A stretch of 15,429 bases of DNA from Campylobacterales bacterium (GCA_027081495.1 JALWKJ010000237.1:1-15429), one strand, 5' to 3'; counted from the stretch's first letter, positions 1 through 7,123 are shown. Program-made: numbers and translations. The notes: generated from the letters alone by a model not told the origin.

Positions 1-1230
1 TTGAAGCGTGTAAAACTCTTCCATATGAGTTGCGGCTATATCCTCTTGTGATCTAACCAAATCCAAGATCTCCTGTAACTGCTCTTTTCTTCTATTTGTC
101 TCTTTTAGATCAAGAGTTTGGATATCGGTATCTATTTCATTTATTTTATCATACCATCTGATTATCTTTCTTCTTCCATACCAGTGCATTACGGGCATAA
201 TAACCTCTATAAAAAAAGCAAAAAGCGTTACAAGCGGCAAAAGTACCAAAAGAGTGAAATTATGTAGTTTGTTAAGACTTTGCGCCGTCCAAAAATCAAA
301 CATTTCCTCATAATAGTGTTCATTTTCTTTGAAAAAGTTCTCCGCACTAGGATGAATGGGCAGTTTTGACATAAATAAATTTGGAAAAGTATGTTCATCG
401 TAAAACATTCCCGCGTGAGAATGAACTTTTTGGGCAACTTTTAAAAAAAGCCGTACGATTTCGTCATCCATATCTTTTGTCAAAAGGATTGTTGATTTCG
501 CCAAAAGTCTATGTTTTGTTTCGGGTATATCTTTTTCAAAATCAAAACCTCCTTTTTCAAGGGTAACTATATGGAAATTTTGATCTTTATTTAAAAAATA
601 CTGCCTATATGAATTTGCGCGCTCAAAATCGAATAGATGTAGATTTTTTTCAAAAATCAGTGATCGCAGAAGCTTTGAATCCGGCGACGATATATAAAAC
701 ATAGCGGTTATATTTGCCTCTTTTAAGGCTTTATACGCGTTATGATTTTTTAATTTTTTAATTTTTTTACTGTTTATATCAAAGCCGTTTATTTTAAGAA
801 TAGATTCGGCGACTGGATATATGCCGCTTTGAAGTTCTCCGATCGCTATATTTTTATCTTTAAGCTGCGAAAGTCTATTTGTTTTATCTCCTCTATAAAA
901 TATCCAAATAGGTTCATAAGCGATATTTGCCACAAAAAACAGACCGCATTTCAAATCCTCGATACCGCTTTGTATAAAAGCAAAATCCACCTCGGAATTC
1001 TTAAGCTTTTTTTGCGCTTCAATCGACCCTTGCGTTGTAACTACTTTTAAAACAACGCCGTATTTTTCAAGCTCTTTTTTATATTTAAGAGCATATGAAT
1101 AATAAGCTCCCTCTTTTCCGCCCGTAGCGATTTTGATATATGTTTTATGAGTATTACTATCGATAAAGACAAAAACAAAAGGCAACAACGCCGACAACAA
1201 AAAGAGAAGAAGAAACTTTACTCTTTTCAT
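1..1230 (-). CDS. TAXI-family TRAP transporter solute-binding protein, membrane-anchored (3' end cut by window)
   Basis: The frame is open from the ATG at 1230 to the left edge (410 codons, no stop), so the C-terminus is missing. Residues 1-23 are a hydrophobic export signal or anchor. The mature part has TAXI-type features: IATGGKEGAYYSYA at 34-47, a ligand-loop segment VVTTQGS (63-69), and VDFAFIQSG (81-89). Residues 325-347 form a second hydrophobic segment, followed by a basic stretch (GRRKIIRWY) and a charged helix likely to form a coiled coil. This two-anchor form differs from freely soluble TRAP receptors. Such proteins bind small organic acids or amino acids in the periplasm and deliver them to a DctQM-type permease, but no permease is in the window. 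The gene lies 31 bp after the diguanylate cyclase and is probably co-transcribed with it. AAAGG abuts the ATG with no spacer, which is unusual; an in-frame TAA just upstream excludes a longer product. Confidence 0.85.
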   Translation of the reverse strand, partial: MKRVKFLLLFLLSALLPFVFVFIDSNTHKTYIKIATGGKEGAYYSYALKYKKELEKYGVVLKVVTTQGSIEAQKKLKNSEVDFAFIQSGIEDLKCGLFFVANIAYEPIWIFYRGDKTNRLSQLKDKNIAIGELQSGIYPVAESILKINGFDINSKKIKKLKNHNAYKALKEANITAMFYISSPDSKLLRSLIFEKNLHLFDFERANSYRQYFLNKDQNFHIVTLEKGGFDFEKDIPETKHRLLAKSTILLTKDMDDEIVRLFLKVAQKVHSHAGMFYDEHTFPNLFMSKLPIHPSAENFFKENEHYYEEMFDFWTAQSLNKLHNFTLLVLLPLVTLFAFFIEVIMPVMHWYGRRKIIRWYDKINEIDTDIQTLDLKETNRRKEQLQEILDLVRSQEDIAATHMEEFYTLQ

Positions 1231-1261
1231 CCTTTATGTCCGATTTTGATTCAACAAAATC

Positions 1262-2524
1262 TTAAGCGCTGACAACACAATTTTTTCCGCTGTTTTTCGC
1301 TTCATAAAGTTTGGTATCGACACTATGCATAAAAGATTCTATACTTTGATCTCTTTTATATTCCGATATTCCGAAACTACAAGTAAAACGGGGAGCTCCT
1401 TCTATTTCGATCGCCTCGATTTTCTTTCGAAGTTTTTCAGCGATCTTAACGCCCGTTACGAGTTTTGTGTGAGGAAGTATAACAACAAACTCTTCTCCGC
1501 CCCATCTAGCGATCGTATCACTCTTTCTTATACTGTTTTTTATAGTTGACGCCAACTCTATCAAAACTTTGTCTCCCACGCCGTGACCGTATGTATCGTT
1601 GATTTTTTTAAAGTTATCGACATCGAGCATTATTAGACAGAATGAATTTTTATATCTGTTTGTAAGTTCGATCTGTTGTTCTAAAATCGTTTCAAATTTT
1701 AGCCTGTTTGAAACCTTGGTCAAAGCGTCCGTAGTCGCGTCGCTTATCAAGATTTTTCGCTCAGATTCTATATTGCTTATATCCGTTAGCGTAATAACGA
1801 CTCTATATAGTCTATGAAGAGTCGTAACTTTCGCATCTACCGAAAATATATATGTCTGTGAATTTTTTGTAATTTTAACTTTATGCGTTTCAAGAGGATT
1901 TCTAAGTATATAATTTACCCAGTGAACTCCGTTGATATTTTGCGAAAGAAAGTTTTCCTCTTCGTCGGTTTCGAAAAATTCACTGATACAACTATGTTCG
2001 GTTTTAAAAGCTTTGAGGGAGTCAACATTGAAAAATTCCAAAAATGCGCGATTTACTATAAGAAGTTTGTTGTGCGATCGAGTAAGAATCATACTGTTTT
2101 GCGCGTCGATTATCGTTTGCAGCTGCTTTTCGTTAAATATAATCTTTTCGATAAGCGGATTCACCAAAGTGGATAAATTGGCAAACTCTTTAAAACGAAA
2201 CTGCCTGGGATCGATAAGTTCTCTTTTTTGAATCGCGGACGCAAACGCGTCGTGAAATCTCGCAAAACTCCTTTTCAACTGATAAGATATGATTTTTGCC
2301 ATCATACCTATCAAGAACATTCCAAAAACGACTATAAGCAACATTTGAGGAGCCGGGATATTGCTTATATAGTCGTAAAAAGAGACATATTGAGAAACAT
2401 CAAAATGCTGATATGCCACAAAACTCTGAAATAGCCAAAAAACCGAAATTATCACTATAAAAAAGACTATCATCATAGATAGCGATATCATGACGGTTCC
2501 AAACAGCGTTCTTTGCATCTTCAT
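1262..2524 (-). CDS. Membrane-bound PAS-GGDEF diguanylate cyclase
   Basis: Predicted to make cyclic di-GMP from two GTP. Residues 10-34 and 60-80 are membrane segments flanking a short, roughly 25-residue periplasmic loop, too small for a classical sensor domain. A HAMP-like linker is followed by a PAS-like region at about 134-250, and then a complete GGDEF domain (262-420). In it I see DALTKVSNR (266-274), the metal-binding LDVDNFKKIND (300-310), the active-site GGEEF (342-346), and an RKSD inhibitory I-site (333-336) exactly five residues before GGEEF. The enzyme should therefore be active and subject to product feedback. No EAL domain is present. The start is supported by AGGA six bases before the ATG at 2524. 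It has its own promoter upstream and is followed by the TAXI receptor gene, suggesting that ligand uptake and c-di-GMP output are linked; that link is inference. The input signal is unknown. Confidence 0.93.
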   Translation of the reverse strand: MKMQRTLFGTVMISLSMMIVFFIVIISVFWLFQSFVAYQHFDVSQYVSFYDYISNIPAPQMLLIVVFGMFLIGMMAKIISYQLKRSFARFHDAFASAIQKRELIDPRQFRFKEFANLSTLVNPLIEKIIFNEKQLQTIIDAQNSMILTRSHNKLLIVNRAFLEFFNVDSLKAFKTEHSCISEFFETDEEENFLSQNINGVHWVNYILRNPLETHKVKITKNSQTYIFSVDAKVTTLHRLYRVVITLTDISNIESERKILISDATTDALTKVSNRLKFETILEQQIELTNRYKNSFCLIMLDVDNFKKINDTYGHGVGDKVLIELASTIKNSIRKSDTIARWGGEEFVVILPHTKLVTGVKIAEKLRKKIEAIEIEGAPRFTCSFGISEYKRDQSIESFMHSVDTKLYEAKNSGKNCVVSA

Positions 2525-2559
2525 AACAATCCTAACTTAAATATTTATGTATATAAATT

Positions 2560-2568
2560 ATTATAGCA
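2560..2568 (-). promoter_or_regulatory. Extended -10 promoter for the diguanylate cyclase gene
   Basis: Read on the minus strand this is TGCTATAAT, a perfect extended -10 (TGn plus TATAAT). A start of transcription near 2553 would leave a leader of about 28 nt containing the AGGA ribosome site. No clear -35 hexamer is present, which is usual for Campylobacterota sigma-70 promoters. Confidence 0.6.
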
Positions 2569-2590
2569 AAAATTAAATATATTTAATTTT
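2569..2590. repeat. 22-bp perfect A/T palindrome abutting the diguanylate cyclase -10
   Basis: Positions 2569-2579 and 2580-2590 are exact inverted copies (AAAATTAAATA / TATTTAATTTT). The palindrome occupies the spacer and -35 region of the promoter above. It could be an operator, or an all-A/T weak terminator for the upstream ThiE-like gene, since the minus strand continues with T residues. In such AT-rich intergenic DNA a chance origin is also possible. Confidence 0.4.
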
Positions 2591-2616
2591 ATATAGCAGC
2601 ATGAAATAAGATAAAA

Positions 2617-3180
2617 TTATATTTTCATATCGGAAGCGAAATATCTTATAGATGCAAAACCGTAAACTCCGCATGATTTTACGATCTTTATATCTTTTTT
2701 AGATACGATGCCGCCTAGAGCAAAGACTTTTATACTTAATCTATCGTTAAACTCTTTTAAATAATCTACGCCTTTTTCTTTACCTTTATTTGGCGACGCG
2801 AAGATAGGACTTATCGTAACCGCGTCGGCGCCTGATTTTTGCGCAAAAAGAGCCTCTTTTATCGAGTGGGTACTGGCTATTACAAAAAAGTTCTCTTCTT
2901 TAGCCTCTTTTATGAGATCAAGTTGCAAAGAAGTTAAATGAACACCGAAAAATCGTAACTTTTTTGCGATATCAAGACGAGAGTTTATGATATATTTTTC
3001 TACGCCTCTCTTTTTGCAACAATCGATAAAAACTTTTGCATATGGTAAAATATCTCTACTTGTTTTATCGCGAAAACAGACAAAATCTACTTTATGAAGA
3101 GTAAAAATTTTCGATAGATACTCTTCAAAGGATTTTAGATCATGATAATAGGAAGGATCAGTTATCAGATAGCTTTTCAT
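2617..3180 (-). CDS. ThiE/TenI-like thiamine phosphate synthase family protein
   Basis: A 187-residue TIM-barrel-type protein of the thiamine phosphate synthase/TenI family. Family landmarks in order: YLITD (4-8), VCFRDK (34-39), IINSR (64-68), GVHL (79-82), STHS (103-106), the phosphate loop region SPIFASPNKGKEKGVDYL (124-141), ALGGI (154-158) and GFASIRYF (174-181). Canonical ThiE has an aspartate in the IIND element and in HLGQxD, the magnesium ligands; here these positions read INS and HLTSLQL. The protein is also shorter than the usual ~210 residues. It may therefore be a TenI-like thiazole tautomerase or a divergent synthase rather than standard ThiE. The start overlaps the upstream gene by 23 bp; it is kept because YLITD is normally at the very N-terminus of the family. 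No other thiamine gene is nearby. Confidence 0.75.
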   Translation of the reverse strand: MKSYLITDPSYYHDLKSFEEYLSKIFTLHKVDFVCFRDKTSRDILPYAKVFIDCCKKRGVEKYIINSRLDIAKKLRFFGVHLTSLQLDLIKEAKEENFFVIASTHSIKEALFAQKSGADAVTISPIFASPNKGKEKGVDYLKEFNDRLSIKVFALGGIVSKKDIKIVKSCGVYGFASIRYFASDMKI

Positions 3181-3442
3181 CTCTTTTTTCTAAAAGAGAG
3201 ACCATCTTCTCCAATAACTCGGTATGTTTTTGTTTCTCTTTGTAAATTTCAAGCTTCAAATTCGCCATCTCAAAGAAAATCACCATAAAAAGACCTATAC
3301 TCGCTCCAAAAAAAGCGCCGATAAGAGCGATGATAAGTCCAAAAGGATAAAAGAGGGTAAAAAAAAGATACGCTCCGATAAGCACGGCGCCCCAAGAAGC
3401 ACCCTGCATAAAACTTAAAATTTTTTCATAATTTTTACTCAT
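3158..3442 (-). CDS. Small two-helix membrane protein downstream of atpB
   Basis: I choose the ATG at 3442 (94 residues, starting MSKNYEKI). A longer reading from 3502 would lie inside the end of atpB and begins with an unlikely polar stretch. Two membrane helices at about 13-31 and 33-57 contain small-residue packing motifs (GASWGA, GAFFGASIG), followed by a charged C-terminal helix (64-90) with heptad-like spacing, probably cytoplasmic coiled coil. A small membrane gene directly after an isolated atpB is also found in Campylobacter (Cj1203c next to Cj1204c), from memory. A role in assembly or stability of the ATP synthase Fo sector would fit but is inference. The start is 13 bp after the atpB stop. 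Confidence 0.75.
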   Translation of the reverse strand: MSKNYEKILSFMQGASWGAVLIGAYLFFTLFYPFGLIIALIGAFFGASIGLFMVIFFEMANLKLEIYKEKQKHTELLEKMVSLLEKRDEKLSDN

Positions 3443-3455
3443 TGCAAGCCCGATT

Positions 3456-4136
3456 TTAAAGCGACTCTTCGTGCAGCGAAACGGCTCCGGCAAGATAAAC
3501 ATATGTCAAAATCATAAAAATAAACGCCTGTAGAAGCGCGGAAAAAGTCAACAAAGCAAAAGGAGCTAACGGAGCTATAAAAGGCGCAAGCATCAAAATA
3601 ACCGCGAGAAAGAGATCATCTCCTTTGATATTTCCAAAAAGCCTAAACGATAGCGAAATGATTCTTGATAGATGAGAAACTATCTCTATGGGAAACATCA
3701 ACGGAGCCAAAAGAGGCTCGGGTCCCATAAAATGTTTAAAATAATCGACAACGCCGTTTTTTCTTATACCCTCGTAATTGTAATATACAAAAACGATTAA
3801 AGCAAGAGCGAGCGTAAAATTGATATTGCTAGTAGGAGATTCGAAACCCGGAATTATACCTATGAGATTCGCGATCAATACGACAAGCCCTATCGTAGCA
3901 ACAAGTGGAAGATATTTTCGCGCAAGATCTTCTCCGATTACATCTTTACCCATAGCTATGACGCCGCCTAAATAACTCTCCGCAACATTTTGCGCGCCTT
4001 TAGGGACTATTTGCATAGCGCTAACCGCGGACTTGGCAAAATAGAGCACGATCGCGGCTACAAGCAACGAGTGGATTGCGATCAAAAATATATGATTATG
4101 TGAGATTACACCGAAAAAAGTAAAGACTTCATTCAC
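3456..4136 (-). CDS. atpB: F1Fo ATP synthase subunit a
   Basis: Encodes the inner-membrane subunit a, which forms the proton half-channels against the c-ring. It is 226 residues, the usual length in Campylobacterota. The essential arginine is R165 in SFRLFGNIKGDDL (equivalent to E. coli R210), and the conserved C-terminal helix LLQAFIFMILTYVYLAGAV (201-219) carries the glutamine that faces it (Q203). Hydrophobic segments span about 15-40, 75-97, 103-120, 142-165, 172-196 and 200-220. It stands apart from other atp genes, typical for this phylum, where atpB is separated from the F1 operon. A possible -10 and an AAAGGA ribosome site 11 bases before the ATG lie directly upstream. A small membrane protein gene follows after 13 bp. 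Confidence 0.97.
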   Translation of the reverse strand: MNEVFTFFGVISHNHIFLIAIHSLLVAAIVLYFAKSAVSAMQIVPKGAQNVAESYLGGVIAMGKDVIGEDLARKYLPLVATIGLVVLIANLIGIIPGFESPTSNINFTLALALIVFVYYNYEGIRKNGVVDYFKHFMGPEPLLAPLMFPIEIVSHLSRIISLSFRLFGNIKGDDLFLAVILMLAPFIAPLAPFALLTFSALLQAFIFMILTYVYLAGAVSLHEESL

Positions 4137-4170
4137 AAACAGATCCTTTTAGAAGAAGATAATTTGCGAG

Positions 4171-4176
4171 ATTCTA
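4171..4176 (-). promoter_or_regulatory. Possible -10 of the atpB promoter
   Basis: Minus-strand TAGAAT lies in an A/T-rich stretch about 35 bases before the atpB start, in the 69-bp gap after the TIGR02757 gene. There is no clear -35. It is one mismatch from the TATAAT consensus, so support is modest. Confidence 0.35.
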
Positions 4177-4205
4177 CTAAAATTTGATTTAAGAGTTGCT
4201 AAATT

Positions 4206-4964
4206 TTACTTTTTTGACAAAATGCCTTCTTGACCCATTCTATAAAGCGCAAAATCGTACTTTACGGGATCTTTGGGATCAAATTGCCTTAACTTTTGCG
4301 TCAATTCGATCACCGCCTTTAAATCATAGGTTTTTCGTTTTAATAGTCCCAGCTTTCTTGAAACATTAAATGTATGCGTATCGAGAGGAATCAGCAAGTC
4401 TTTTTTATCCACTCTTTTCCAAAGTCCCATATCCAACTCGTCTTCTCTTATCATCCATCGTAGATACATATTCCATCTTTTGTAAGGAGAAAGAGATTTC
4501 GGCTTTGAAATCAAAAATCTATACCCCCCGCTTTGATACGCGTAAGCGTTTTCAATGGAGTCGATCATTTTATAAATTCCCTCAAGAACGGAGTTTTCTT
4601 TTTTATATCCGCTTATAAATATATCCTCAAGCGAAAAGTTCTCTTTTAACCGTTTTAGAGATATAAAAAGAGCCGTAATATCATGTGCGTTTTGAAAACG
4701 ATAATAAAACGAGCTCAAAACTTTTTTTATCTTCTTTTCATCCTCATTCAAGAGATTAAAATCTAAAGAGTTTAAAAATTTGACTATCAAAGAAGCTTTT
4801 CCATATGCAAAAAGCGCGCATATCAATGAAACATATTCGTCGTTGAATCTCTTTGCGACCATTAAGGGGTCGGGTTTTTCAAAAGATAGTTCGGTTTTGG
4901 TATTTCTCTTTTTTACATGAGATTCAAGAAGTAAAAAAAGTCGCTTATCGCTAATCTCAAGCAA
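4206..4964 (-). CDS. TIGR02757/DUF2400 family protein
   Basis: A 252-residue protein of the TIGR02757 (DUF2400) family, widespread in Bacteroidetes and Campylobacterota and distantly related to helix-hairpin-helix DNA glycosylases. Recognisable elements are RFNDEYVSLICALFAYG (38-54), the arginine-rich RWNMYLRWMIR, the conserved PLDTHTFNVSRKLGLLKRK in the last third, and RQFDPKDPVKYDFALYRMG near the C-terminus. The aspartate of PLDTH is in the place where a catalytic aspartate sits in the glycosylase superfamily, but activity is not established. The start is TTG at 4964, overlapping the end of the ABC permease gene by 8 bp. The next internal ATG would remove a conserved N-terminal region. The function is unknown; a nucleic-acid role is inference from fold similarity. 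Confidence 0.85.
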   Translation of the reverse strand: MLEISDKRLFLLLESHVKKRNTKTELSFEKPDPLMVAKRFNDEYVSLICALFAYGKASLIVKFLNSLDFNLLNEDEKKIKKVLSSFYYRFQNAHDITALFISLKRLKENFSLEDIFISGYKKENSVLEGIYKMIDSIENAYAYQSGGYRFLISKPKSLSPYKRWNMYLRWMIREDELDMGLWKRVDKKDLLIPLDTHTFNVSRKLGLLKRKTYDLKAVIELTQKLRQFDPKDPVKYDFALYRMGQEGILSKK

Positions 4965-5760
4965 GAGAGTCTCTTTGGTTGGTTTTACTTTGAAGAAAAT
5001 CGGATATATTTACCAAAGCGTAAATGACGGCGAAGATCATCAAACCGGGAAAAAAGCTAAGCCACCAGGCGATATCCACAACCCCCTTTCCTTCGCTTAA
5101 GATACTCCCCCAGCTGATTTGCGGCGGCATGATTCCGATTCCAAGAAAACTAAGCCCGCTTTCGGCAAGTATCGCGCCCCCTACTCCAAAAGTAAAAGAT
5201 ATAAAAAATATGGGAGCAAGAAGAGGCGTAAAATATTTCAACATGATCTTCAAAGAAGATACTCCCGAAGCTTTTAAGACTTTTATATATGGTTTATTGG
5301 ATATCGCGAAACTCTCGCTGCGAATAAGCCTAGCCGTCGCCATCCATCCCGTAACGGATATAATAAATACCAAAACCCAAATCGAAGCGCTCATATAGCT
5401 AACAAGCGCAAGCAAAAGGAAGAAAGTGGGGAATGTCAAAAAAAGGTCGATTATCACAACTATAAGTTTATCGGCTCTTGCTTTGAAAAAACCTCCGCTC
5501 ACTCCGATAATAAGCCCTAATAAACTAGATATAACCGCCGAAGTTACGCCGATAGTCAAAGAGACTTTTCCGCCTTGCATAACCCTTGCAAGCAGATCTC
5601 TACCGAGCCTATCGGTTCCAAAAAGATGCTCAAGCGAAGGAGAAAGTAAAATCGAGTTTTTATCCAGCTCAAAAGGAGAAACTTCGTAAAAATTTAAACC
5701 GAAAAACGAGAAAAAAAATATAAAAATCAAAACCGCTATACTAACGAATGGAATTTTCAT
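4957..5760 (-). CDS. ABC transporter permease, DppC/OppC type
   Basis: An inner-membrane permease of the dipeptide/oligopeptide/nickel importer class (267 residues). It has one N-terminal helix (about 5-24), then the family signature FGTDRLGRDLLARVMQGG (47-64), and five core helices between 67 and 255. The cytoplasmic coupling loop is YIKVLKASGVSSLKIMLKYF (158-177), and LAESGLSFLGIGIMPP (198-213) is the diagnostic C-terminal motif. It should pair with a DppB-like permease, two ATPases (DppD/F) and a binding protein, none of which is in the window. It lies between dgkA (7 bp upstream) and the TIGR02757 gene (8 bp overlap downstream). AGGAG five bases before the ATG supports the start. The substrate cannot be told from sequence. 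Confidence 0.93.
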   Translation of the reverse strand: MKIPFVSIAVLIFIFFFSFFGLNFYEVSPFELDKNSILLSPSLEHLFGTDRLGRDLLARVMQGGKVSLTIGVTSAVISSLLGLIIGVSGGFFKARADKLIVVIIDLFLTFPTFFLLLALVSYMSASIWVLVFIISVTGWMATARLIRSESFAISNKPYIKVLKASGVSSLKIMLKYFTPLLAPIFFISFTFGVGGAILAESGLSFLGIGIMPPQISWGSILSEGKGVVDIAWWLSFFPGLMIFAVIYALVNISDFLQSKTNQRDSLA

Positions 5761-5767
5761 AACTCTC

Positions 5768-6136
5768 CTATATCAATTCGTTAAAAATTACGACAATCCA
5801 ACATCCTAGATGCAAAAGCACCGCAAACAAAACGGCTCCCGCGCCCATATCCTTCGCGTTTTTCGCCAAAGGGTGCAAATCTTTTGTCACAAGATCGACA
5901 AGATTTTCAATCGCAGAGTTTAAAAGCTCGATTATCAAAATCAAAACGGCCGTTACCGCAAGTACGAGTTTTGAAGAAAACAAGAGAGGAAGCGTAAATA
6001 TAGCTATAGCTATAAATATACCGAAAAATAGTTCGAGTTTAAAAGAAGTTTCGCTTTCAAATGCGCTTTTTACGCCTTCAATCGCATAAAAAGCGTTTTT
6101 GAAAATAGAGTATTTCGGCTTATTTTGCATAAGCAT
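5768..6136 (-). CDS. dgkA: Diacylglycerol kinase (prokaryotic DgkA type)
   Basis: A small three-helix inner-membrane kinase that phosphorylates diacylglycerol to phosphatidic acid, recycling lipid released by envelope biosynthesis. Length (122 residues) matches the family. The catalytic signature is complete: FKLELFFG (32-39, E35), then IIELLNSAIENLVDLV (68-83) with the catalytic E70, N73 and metal-binding E77, and LAKNAKDMGAGAVL (90-103) with K95 and D96. Membrane helices are at about 36-50, 55-78 and 98-118. The ATG at 6136 has GGA six bases upstream; an ATG two codons later is possible. It is followed after 7 bp by the ABC permease gene, and is preceded by about 90 bp without a convincing promoter. 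Confidence 0.97.
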   Translation of the reverse strand: MLMQNKPKYSIFKNAFYAIEGVKSAFESETSFKLELFFGIFIAIAIFTLPLLFSSKLVLAVTAVLILIIELLNSAIENLVDLVTKDLHPLAKNAKDMGAGAVLFAVLLHLGCWIVVIFNELI

Positions 6137-6226
6137 ATCATATCCAAAGTTTGGTAAATTTCAATTCAAAATATAAACCCGTCTCACAAAGTCGATATAC
6201 GACACGAATTACGACTGACGCCGTTG

Positions 6227-6742
6227 TTATAGATTTTTATAGACCTTCACTTCACCTTTACCTAAAGCTTTGAGCGCGGGTTCTGCTTTTTCAATCGCAC
6301 TATCTCCGTGAACGATTACCAATATTTTGCCTTCTTTAAGAAGATCGGCGTAACGGTGCGCCTCTACTTCTTCAACGCCGAGATCCTTAAACCATGCTAC
6401 AAGCGCGGCGGCGCTTCCTACTACTGCCGCTCCGCCAAGCGCTCCGGCTAAAGACGCAATAATAGGACCGGTCGCCACCAATGGACCGAATCCTGGAACG
6501 AAGAAGAAAAAAGCTCCCATCAAAAATCCCCATAACGCGCCCCAAAAAGCTCCCTGTTTGCCCCAAAATACGATATCTTCGTTTTCTTTATTGAGTTCAA
6601 AATCGTCTTTAGGCTCATCTCCTTTGCCCTTTGCCAACACCGAAATATCCTTTTTGGAAATACCGGCTTTTAAAAGCGTCTCTATAGCTTTTGCCGAATC
6701 TTCATGATCGTTATAAATTGCGATAAGTTGTTCTTTTTTCAT
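6227..6742 (-). CDS. YflT/DUF1269-like general stress membrane-associated protein
   Basis: A 171-residue protein with an N-terminal domain like heat-induced stress protein YflT (MKKEQLIAIYNDHEDSAKAIETLLKAG: a strand followed by a helix; residues 1-36 end in DISVLAKG). A hydrophobic, glycine/alanine-rich core follows (64-118, with GAFWGALWGFLMGAFFF and GPIIASLAGALGGAAVVG), resembling glycine-zipper membrane hairpins. The C-terminal domain (125-171) repeats the alpha/beta pattern, with GKILVIVHGD and EVKVYKNL. AGAGGA seven bases before the ATG supports the start. It follows the yfdX-family gene; with the inserted element removed, only 73 bp would separate the two, so they were probably one stress operon. 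Biochemical function is unknown. Confidence 0.75.
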   Translation of the reverse strand: MKKEQLIAIYNDHEDSAKAIETLLKAGISKKDISVLAKGKGDEPKDDFELNKENEDIVFWGKQGAFWGALWGFLMGAFFFFVPGFGPLVATGPIIASLAGALGGAAVVGSAAALVAWFKDLGVEEVEAHRYADLLKEGKILVIVHGDSAIEKAEPALKALGKGEVKVYKNL

Positions 6743-6776
6743 AATCTATCCTCTTTATTCATATGAATCGATATAA

Positions 6777-6790
6777 CCTCGTTATCGAGG
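6777..6790 (-). terminator. Small hairpin after the original yfdX stop
   Basis: CCTCG and CGAGG form a 5-bp stem with a 4-nt loop between the ancestral yfdX stop (6816) and the stress gene start (6742). On the minus strand it is followed by TTATAT, not a clean T run. It may be a weak terminator or attenuating hairpin, or chance. Confidence 0.25.
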
Positions 6791-6815
6791 GAACCTATGT
6801 TTTGACGATAAATCG

Positions 6816-6926
6816 CTATTTTACCGTTTTGTGTTCATCTTGACGCGCCTCGTTTTTAAAAACGGATTTCTCTTTCAACGCTTTTTTCTCCTGCATACTC
6901 TGGTATTTTTGAACCTTCATCTCGGC
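6816..6926 (-). pseudogene. Severed 3' end of the yfdX-family gene
   Basis: On the minus strand, 6926-6819 reads as 36 sense codons (starting AEMKVQKYQS and ending DEHKTVK) and then TAG at 6818-6816. There is no start codon and it directly abuts the TTTA duplication at the left edge of the inserted element. If the element (6931-7193) and one TTTA copy are removed, the reading frame runs without a break from codon 345 of the yfdX gene (AAA at 7196-7194) into this segment. The composition, rich in K, E and Q, matches the lysine-rich C-terminus of the upstream part. The ancestral protein would have been 381 residues. This explains the only long stretch between genes in the window. Confidence 0.8.
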
Positions 6927-6930
6927 TTTA
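6927..6930. repeat. Left copy of TTTA target-site duplication
   Basis: TTTA directly precedes the left terminal inverted repeat, and an identical TTTA directly follows the right one at 7194-7197. Removing one copy restores the yfdX frame, which supports a true duplication rather than chance. Confidence 0.7.
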
Positions 6931-6960
6931 GGGCACCGCTGATAATAAGTGACGCTGATA
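6931..6960 (+). repeat. Left 30-bp terminal inverted repeat
   Basis: It pairs with 7164-7193 at 27 of 30 positions; the outer 12 bases (GGGCACCGCTGA) match exactly. The three differences are internal, at 6943, 6953 and 6954. Confidence 0.85.
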
Positions 6961-7056
6961 GCTTTATGAGGTTTTCCGTAGGCAAGACAATTTTTTGAAG
7001 GACTAACTGGTTAATTCGAAAAAATTTAACGAAGCATACGGAAAACCTCATAAAGC
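6961..7056. repeat. Hairpin I: 20-bp perfect stem inside the element
   Basis: Positions 6961-6980 and 7037-7056 are exact inverted copies over 20 bp and enclose a 56-nt loop (6981-7036). The left arm directly abuts the left terminal repeat. The loop contains the segment at 6999-7017 that is complementary to the loop of hairpin II. Confidence 0.8.
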
Positions 7057-7123
7057 CCATAGGGAAACCAAAGAAAGGGCAATCTTTAACAAATAAAAGT
7101 TCTTGAATTAACCGGTTAGTCCT
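6999..7123. repeat. Loop-to-loop inverted repeat joining hairpins I and II
   Basis: Positions 6999-7017 (AGGACTAACTGGTTAATTC) and 7105-7123 are inverted copies with 18 of 19 matches, the one mismatch being a T-G pair. Weaker pairing extends outwards (about 6993-6998 with 7124-7129). One copy is in the loop of hairpin I and the other in the loop of hairpin II, so the pairing crosses both stems. Confidence 0.75.

Noticed and set aside
3158..3502. Longer 114-codon start for the small gene after atpB
   Set aside because: The extra 20 codons lie within the end of atpB and do not resemble a membrane-protein N-terminus; the ATG at 3442 fits better.
5024..5689. Long plus-strand open frames opposite the ABC permease gene
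   Set aside because: They are antisense shadows of a clearly recognisable permease and have no family features.
6181..6226. GTCG/CGAC short dyads between the stress gene and dgkA
   Set aside because: Stems of four to five bases with irregular spacing and no T tract; not convincing as a terminator.
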